From contig JAGQDJ010000104.1 of the NCBI GenBank assembly GCA_022885665.1, positions 1-64,000 of the forward strand: a stretch of DNA of 64,000 bases, given 5' to 3'. This DNA comes from Triops longicaudatus. Lineage: Eukaryota > Arthropoda > Branchiopoda > Notostraca > Triopsidae. This document shows, piece by piece, positions 57,771-64,000 of this stretch (position 1 is the first letter of the stretch; every line of letters begins with the position of its first letter). The position numbers were made by a program, and so were the translations under genes. A model generated the notes under the pieces. The model was not told where the DNA came from. It did no database searches and worked only from the letters and a program-made list of their open reading frames with translations.

Positions 57771-60080
57771 ATGTGAAGGCAACAGTAAGAAACTTATAAA
57801 AAAGTTCATTGCAGTCGAACATGTCAGAAGTTTTTTTTGTTTGACGACATATATTCTATCCATGATTAATGTTTATGCCCAAAGAACGGTCATAGTTTTT
57901 CATTGAATCACGCGAAGTACCTCGGCCTTGCAGCAATAAATAAGATTCAACACGAAGCCCGACTTTTTAAAGTGTTGTTAGGAGATTTTATTGACCGAGC
58001 ACAGTACTTACTCACAGAAATGCTCCTACCTTATGCGTTCTATCTTCTGTATACCTTGTCACCTAACTAGCCTTGTGCTAAATAATGCTTAATCTCACGG
58101 CGCACACGAATTACAGTATCTTACAACTAGACTATTGGACCCATGGAACCGACAATTTTGAGTTAGTGCTCAATTTAGAAATCCCAGGATTGGAGGACAA
58201 CTTCTTGATACTACGGAACTGAAAGTTCTTAGTTAATTAAGATTGGATAGTGTGCAAACCGATAACAAGTGAAGCGTACAGGGTTATTTTCAATAAAAAA
58301 ACGGGATGCGTAATATACATTCTTCACTTTATTCACCGTTTTACTGGGCTAACGCTTCGTCAATGTTCTAAAATACTTTGAGATATTGCCCTTGAAAAGT
58401 AACTGGAAAGAGGCAATTCCTTCGTCCTAAGTTACTGTTATTTTCGTGAGTTTGCAGCCGATCGTCTTTGCTGAAAATTTTTTCCATACATATGCGGTAT
58501 GGGCAAACAATGTAGCCACCTGGTAATTCGGACATTTCTAGTCGGGATATGCAACTTACAGCTTAACTCAACTTTAATCAAACTAAAGCTTGACTAAAAC
58601 TGGGTTTATTCTATGCACAACGGAGAGATAGAAAGTCTGTCTCGGACATTATGCGCAGAGTAAAAAAGAATCAGGGCGAGAAATTAATGTTCTGACTCTT
58701 AACTAATCCACTGTTACTAAAATCAAATCAAACATTAGGGGAGGAAAGGTACAATTGGCGTGTCAACAATTTCTCATTTTCCGCTTGAAGCTTGAAACGG
58801 GCTTATAGCAGGGCTGGCTCCTGTAGAAAAATGTGAACTCTTCTAGACGACTGAGCGTAGGCTGACTAGGTGGGAGCGAAGATTGTTACCTTTTTGTACC
58901 TGCATAAGCTTACTTTTTTCACATTTAAAGAATCCCACGTATCGTATTCTTTCGATCATTGTCAGAACCTCTTTTACTCCATTTCCGTCATAGGAACCAC
59001 AAAACTTCATAGAACAAACTTTTATACCACCATAGACTCTCTCGCTCGGAATTTTTTTTCTCGCTAAAAGTAGCGAGGAAATTCTACGTTAACACAATAG
59101 GCTTGTCAGTCACAAGCTACATAACCATTTTAAGAAAAATATGTAAAATGAAGTAAAATCGAAATAAAGAAATGTTTCGCACATTTTTTGTTCGTGTGAC
59201 ATGTTTGGAAATTGGTAGACTCCTTAACAACAGATAAAGCAGAAGTATCTCATCGATAATATATGAAAGTAGCGAATTCACGTTGTTATTATCTCTTCGG
59301 TTATTTTTTGTTCTTTGTCATGCGCAATTTGCCATTAAGTAGTTTAATTCGCTTCCTTTAATAATTCCTGGATTTTTGCAGCGCACAGATTTACACTTCA
59401 TAAAATATGTTTTCTTTTAATTTAACCATGTTTCCGTTGTATTGTACCTACCTACAAATGATGCAATCGGTGTCTTGTTATTCTAAGCTATTCCATCGCT
59501 CGGTCTATTGTAAGTGCTTTACGCCTTCAAATGTTTGATGCGCATACGTAGACTTTCTTTCCGCAATTACTATCGTTTTACGAGTTTCGTGTTCCGGATA
59601 TCTGACCAGAAGCAAACAACACGCAGCTCGCTTGCAGCCTGGGGACAGGCAACAGAAAGGTGAGCCGCCTCCATGCATTTGAGTCTGCAAATAGCGCTTC
59701 GCGATTTTTTCTGCGTCTGAAATTAGCAGCGGAAGTTGTAGATGGTATACAGAGCGTGGGGTCTGTGTTCCCAGTAGCGTGAAAACAACAGAGAGACATG
59801 GATGCCCTTCGTAAGAATTGTTCTCTTGTACTACGGACCTTGGTAAACTATTTGTTATCATATCTCTAGAAACACTTGTTTTCTTGTGGGTAATGTTTTG
59901 AATTTTCATGTGAAAGTTGAAGTGCAGTGTGACGAACTGAAAGACGTATTCCTTATTTCAGAAGGAAGGCTGTGGTGTGCTGAAGGCGTTTTATGAAGTG
60001 GCAAAAAAGAAACTGAATGACAATGATAGTTATGATTCAGCGAAAACTATGAAAATTTGACGTTTGTTTGTATTTCACAG
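57771..60080 (+). other. Gap between IR gene and aminotransferase
   Basis: No gene is recognised. It holds the likely 3' UTR of the IR gene at its left end and, at its right end, the promoter and possibly the first exon of the aminotransferase. A candidate tiny first exon is 60017-60028 (ATG ACA ATG ATA) with a weak GTTATG donor. It would give a 52-nt intron, in line with the other introns of that gene, and joins in frame. Confidence 0.4.
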
Positions 60081-61514
60081 GCCTTAAGGAGGTCTACGTT
60101 TGGCGTTCTGTACCAGTCATCTCGAAATGCCTCACGAGAATCATTTCAGGTATTTTCTAACTAATGCATTGGCAATTGATTTATAACATGTGATTGATTA
60201 GTATTCAGATCTGGAAGTTCGCTTGGGAAGTCCAAAGGAAATCCAAGCTAAGCCAGACGTTTCCAAGCTAGTATTTGGGAAGAGTTTTTCTGACCACATG
60301 TTCGAGGTCGCCTGGGAGTCAGAAACCGGTTGGGCTAAACCTTTGATATCACCTTTGCACAATCTCTCGTTGCACCCAGGAGCGAAAGTTCTACATTATG
60401 CTATAGAGGTCGTAATTATGCTTTAATTCGTGATGCGGAGTTGTTCATATACATTTCATTGCAGCTTTTCGAAGGTATGAAAGCATACCGAGGTGTCGAT
60501 GGCAAGATTCGGCTTTTCCGACCTGACTGTAATATGGATCGCTTGCTTAAAACGGCCGAAAGGTCGTGCCTGCCTACTTTTGATGCCGAGGAAATGATAA
60601 AATGTCTCAAGAGACTTATCCAGATCGAGCAGGAATGGGTGCCTCATTCTGAATCTTCTAGTCTGTATATCAGACCTACTTTAATCGGAATTGAAGTAAA
60701 TTAATCGAAAGAGTGACCTTTCTGGATCATTTTTATTCATATGTTTCCTAACTAGCCTACACTCGGCGTGGCTGCTGCAAGCTCCGCGCTACTGTACGTT
60801 ATACTATGCCCAGTGGGTCCTTACTTCGCCTCCGGTTTTAAACCCATATCTCTATTAGCTGATCCTCAGTTTGTCAGAGCGTGGCCTGGAGGTTGTGGAG
60901 CGAGTAAAATGGGTTCCAATTACGCTCCGACCATCCAAATCCAGAAATTAGCGGAGAAGAAGGGTCACCAACAAGTACTGTGGCTCTTCGGCGAAGATCA
61001 CCAGCTGACCGAAGCAGGCACGATGAACATTTTTGTGTACCTGATCAACGAGAATAACGGTAAAATAAAGCTGGCTCAGAACGTTATAACTCACACGCAT
61101 TTACAGAAAAAGAATTGATAACGCCGCCGCTCAACGGCCTGATCTTACCTGGTGTTACCCGTAGAAGCTTACTTGAGCTAGCAAGACAATGGGGCGAATT
61201 TAAAGTCACTGAACGCAAAATCACAATGGCTGAAATCCTGAAAGCTCACAAAGAATCTCGAGTATTTCAGATAGAATATTTAAAGATCTGAACTAACTAG
61301 TCGAATTATGTATTTCGTCACCCAGTTATTGGAAGCTTTCGGTGCTGGTACCGCCTGCGTTGTTTGTCCAATTGCCAACATTGGGTACCAGGGGCAGAAT
61401 ATCGCCATTCCCACTGTTGAACATGCGCAGCCGATACATCAACGCTTCCTCAAAGCTATGAACGATATCCAGTACGGAAGAGTGGCCCACCCTTGGGGCG
61501 TTTTGATCGACTAA
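60081..61514 (+). CDS. Branched-chain amino acid aminotransferase (BCAT), 5' end unresolved
   Basis: PLP-dependent class IV aminotransferase that reversibly transfers the amino group of Leu, Ile or Val to 2-oxoglutarate, making glutamate. Exons: 60081-60149, 60202-60408, 60465-60695, 60756-61059, 61107-61261 and 61326-61514 (TAA), all in phase; introns are 47-64 nt. Motifs: [60 protein letters not shown], and [15 protein letters not shown]. The PLP lysine lies in [11 protein letters not shown], followed by [39 protein letters not shown] and [12 protein letters not shown]. The CVVC pair matches the redox CxxC motif of animal BCATs. The first residues ([19 protein letters not shown]) are basic and lack acids, as in a mitochondrial targeting peptide, so the mitochondrial form is likely. 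The start codon is not fixed; candidate ATG at 60017. About 385 residues are covered. AATAAA lies at about 61873. Confidence 0.93.
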
Positions 61515-62194
61515 CAAGTCAGTCGTTCACTTGGAGTACAACACGCAGAATCAAATAGAACGAAAGGGCTTTCGTTTTGACATGGAAGCCATAGTATTTC
61601 ACAACTTCAAGTATCCAGTGCAGAATGTGTATTTATAACCATGTCACGGGCTACTAGGGTCTGTTAGAATACTATGTATTTGGTAAGAGATGACCTTAAA
61701 CTTTCGAGGAAACAGGTGCGTAGCAATATGGAGCTTCTGCTTAAATGGAAGCTCCCCGCTACACCTGTTATCACAGATGATAAAGAAGTTGTGTGTACTT
61801 TCAAGGTCAGTATTCATACGACTCGAAAAAGAATTAATGATCTGAACAAAACAACCATTATCTCGGTGATTGAATAAAACGGAGCTGCCTTTATGTACTG
61901 TTTCCCCGTTCTTATTTCTGTTTAACCACTTTCCCAGTTTGTTTTCCTCTCAAGGGTATTTTCGTGATCTTTTAAGATTTTTAAGCCCGACAATGCTTTA
62001 TAATACACCATAGTTTCGAACGTAGAAATATTTTATTTGAAATTTGCGTGTGAGTAACTTTCATCACGACATCTATCGGAGACTGCGTAATGTAAGATAG
62101 CTACAAACAAGCGAGTCATTTCAGGAATTGAGTCATACCATACAGAAACACCCCCTGAAACTTTTGAGTGCATAAAGTGCAAATTTGCTTAAAA
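61515..62194 (+). other. Spacer between aminotransferase and SLC35F6
   Basis: It contains the likely BCAT 3' UTR and the SLC35F6 promoter/5' UTR within 680 bp. The open frame 61674-61877 has no recognisable motif. Confidence 0.45.
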
Positions 62195-64000
62195 ATGGCG
62201 TGGACACCGTATCAGATATCTTTGGCCTTACTAATGGTCGTCACTGGATCTATCAACACACTGTCAACCAAGTAAATTAAAGTTATGAGCGTATTACATT
62301 CCGTGTTCTTGTTGCGTGTATTTGTATACATACATTGGCATGCGAATTCAAGGGCTCATGTTAGCTGTTTTGTCTGCTCTTTCGTGTTATTCCAGGTGGG
62401 CTGATCAGATCAAGTCGAAGAATAGTGCTGGAAATGAAGTTCCTTTTGACCATCCATTTCTACAAGCTTGCACCATGTTTATTGGCGAGATGCTATGTTT
62501 AGTAGCCTTTAAAATAATCTTTGCCTATCGCAAGTATAAAACTGTTAGTAACGATGTCGTGGTTTTTTATCTAAAGGCTTTAAACCGGTGTCGTATAGAG
62601 AAATGAAGACATCGCACCTCTCCTCGCGCGTAGTGAAAATTTGAATTGGAGCCCGTTCATATTTTTGCCACCCGCTTTGCTGGATATGTTGGCGACGTCA
62701 ATCATGTATGTTGGTCTCAACTTGACATTTGCCAGTAGCTTCCAAATGCTGCGAGGTATGTTAATGAGCGATATAATTTGCCGGTCGTTCAACCTAGTTT
62801 TGTTTAGGAGCTGTAATAATTTTTACGGGTCTGCTCTCCGTTGCCTTTTTGGGACGTGTTCTTAACGTGCGAGAATGGATCGGAATGTTTGTGGTAATTT
62901 TGGGCTTATCAGTAGTAGGTGCTTCGGATTTTCTCTTCGGGGACTCCAACTCAGATCAATATCCGATAAACAACGTTATCACAGGTATTGTTTCCTCAAT
63001 TTGCGGTAGAATTCTTCTGATAATTCCAAAAAATGTTACAGGCGATTTGTTAATCATCATGGCCCAGATTATTACCGCTACCCAAATGGTTTATGAAGAA
63101 AAGTTTGTTACGAAGTATTCAGTTTATCCTTTACAGGTATAACAAAGCAATGACTCTGGTCCAAACTTCTCCTGTATTATTGCGTTTTTTAAACACTAGT
63201 TTTAATTTCTTACGTACTTGTACATTATACTTCCTTGAAAAAGTGGCTAAAAAAATTATCTAAAACCTAAAAATTATCTATTTATTAACGTCAAAATGCC
63301 CAACTGGTACGGAAAAACTTTGTATGAAATCGTCGTCTGCCCAGGCTGTCGGCTGGGAAGGTAAAATTCAAAACCATAAGGAGAGTCGTGACTTTCAGGT
63401 ACCAATTGTTTTAGGTATTTTCGGCTTTGTGACCTTAAGCTTGCTGCTTATCCCAATGTACTACATACCCGTCGGGCCACCTTTTAACAACAATCCGCGC
63501 GAAGTGCTCGAAGATGCCTTGGATGGGCTTATTCAAATATCTAATAGCTACTTGTTGGTTACTGCAATTACTGGTGAGTTTTTGGAATTTCAATTTCTTA
63601 GAAAGTAATGCGTTTCTTCTTAGGAACGGTCATCAGCATTGCATTCTTCAACTTCGCGGGCGTGAGTGTTACGAAAGAGCTTTCCGCCACCACTCGCATG
63701 GTTCTGGATAGCGTCCGTACTTTGGTTATTTGGGTTGTCAGCTTAGCGCTGCGTTGGCAAAGCTTCTATCCTCTACAGGTGAGTTTAAACTGGTGCAGAG
63801 TCTCAATTTAATGGTCCTTTTTCTCTTTTTCAGATTTTGGGTTTCACATTGTTAATCTGCGGAATGTTCTTGTACAACAACGTCATTATTGTACCCCTTT
63901 TGCAGCGGTGCGGTCTATGCAAACAGGAAGAACAGCCCCCTACGTTAGTCCTTCCCGTCGATGCCCCCAGTATTCAGGGTAACAGCTTGACAGGCTCGGG
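62195..64000 (+). CDS. SLC35F6: SLC35F6-like multispanning membrane protein, 3' end outside window
   Basis: Drug/metabolite-transporter fold protein. Human SLC35F6 (also called ANT2-binding protein) is reported in lysosomal and mitochondrial membranes, and its substrate is not settled. Exons: 62195-62271, 62396-62543, 62599-62755, 62808-62984, 63042-63136, 63345-63360, 63415-63573, 63624-63778 and 63836 to the window end, all in phase. Conserved blocks: MAWTPYQISLALMVVVTGSI, NTLSTKWAD, DHPFLQACTMFIGE, FLPPALLDML..SIMYVGLN, ASSFQMLRGAVIIFTGL, VITGDLLIIMAQIITATQMV, EEKFV, AVGWEGIFGFV, LLLIPMYYIPVG, ISIAFFNFAGVSVTKELSAT and TRMVLDSVRTLVIWVVSLAL. About ten membrane segments are expected. The ATG matches the family's start, MAWTxYQ. 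It is oddly split, with one 16-nt microexon. The cytoplasmic C-terminal tail (QEEQPPTLVLPVDAPS...) continues beyond base 64000. Confidence 0.94.
63345..63360 (+). CDS. SLC35F6: 16-nt microexon of SLC35F6 (AVGWE + 1 base)
   Basis: CTGCCCAG|GCTGTCGGCTGGGAAG|GTAAAA. It links PLQ of the previous exon to GIFGFV of the next, and the result PLQ-AVGWEG-IFGFV lines up with PLRAVGTEGLFGFV in human SLC35F6. The following intron is 54 nt and has no in-frame stop, so its retention would insert 18 residues. Family alignment supports removal. Confidence 0.8.

Noticed and set aside
61674..61877. 67-codon frame between BCAT and SLC35F6
   Set aside because: No motif and no splice link to either gene; most likely BCAT 3' UTR.

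Overview
The window is nuclear DNA from an invertebrate animal, most likely a protostome. It is AT-rich (my impression is about 60% A+T), all recognisable genes are spliced with GT-AG introns, and many introns are only 43-70 nt long. It carries an RDL-type GABA-gated chloride channel subunit and a member of the divergent ionotropic receptor (IR) family, which is known from protostomes. The phylum cannot be fixed from the sequence alone; an ecdysozoan is a reasonable guess. All five genes lie on the + strand. I assembled them by joining splice-compatible open segments and checking that every junction keeps the reading frame.

Layout: 1-741 is the 3' end of a pogo/Tigger-like DNA transposon cut by the window edge. 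742-7603 has no gene I can support, only a small inverted-repeat element at 4256-4384. 7604-15844 is an AMPA-type ionotropic glutamate receptor (N-terminal exons missing) with two tandem, frame-compatible alternative exons for the M1/pore region. 17292-17699 is a terminal-inverted-repeat element. 23273-52473 is a complete-looking RDL-like GABA receptor subunit. Its signal-peptide exon lies 11 kb upstream of the next exon, and its introns hold a hAT-like MITE (41648-41784), a Tigger-like MITE (50124-50301) and other repeat relics. 55313-57770 is a divergent IR-family receptor. 60081-61514 is a branched-chain aminotransferase. 62195-64000 is an SLC35F6-like multispanning membrane protein that runs off the right edge.

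Three of the five genes are ligand-gated channels: fast glutamate excitation, GABA inhibition and a chemosensory-type IR. The aminotransferase interconverts glutamate and branched-chain amino acids, and SLC35F6 is a housekeeping transporter-like protein. I see no sequence evidence that they work as one cluster. Gene spacing changes sharply: the left 55 kb is intron- and repeat-rich, and the right 9 kb is compact.

The most interesting signal is in the AMPA-type receptor. Two consecutive 359-nt and 356-nt exons both encode the end of ligand-binding segment S1, M1 and the pore loop, and they share entry and exit phases. Including both, or skipping both, breaks the frame. They place Lys (exon A) or Ser (exon B) at the position of the vertebrate Q/R editing site, so splicing could set ion selectivity that vertebrates set by RNA editing. 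Second, the RDL channel has Ser at the M2 2' position, the change linked to cyclodiene resistance in insects.
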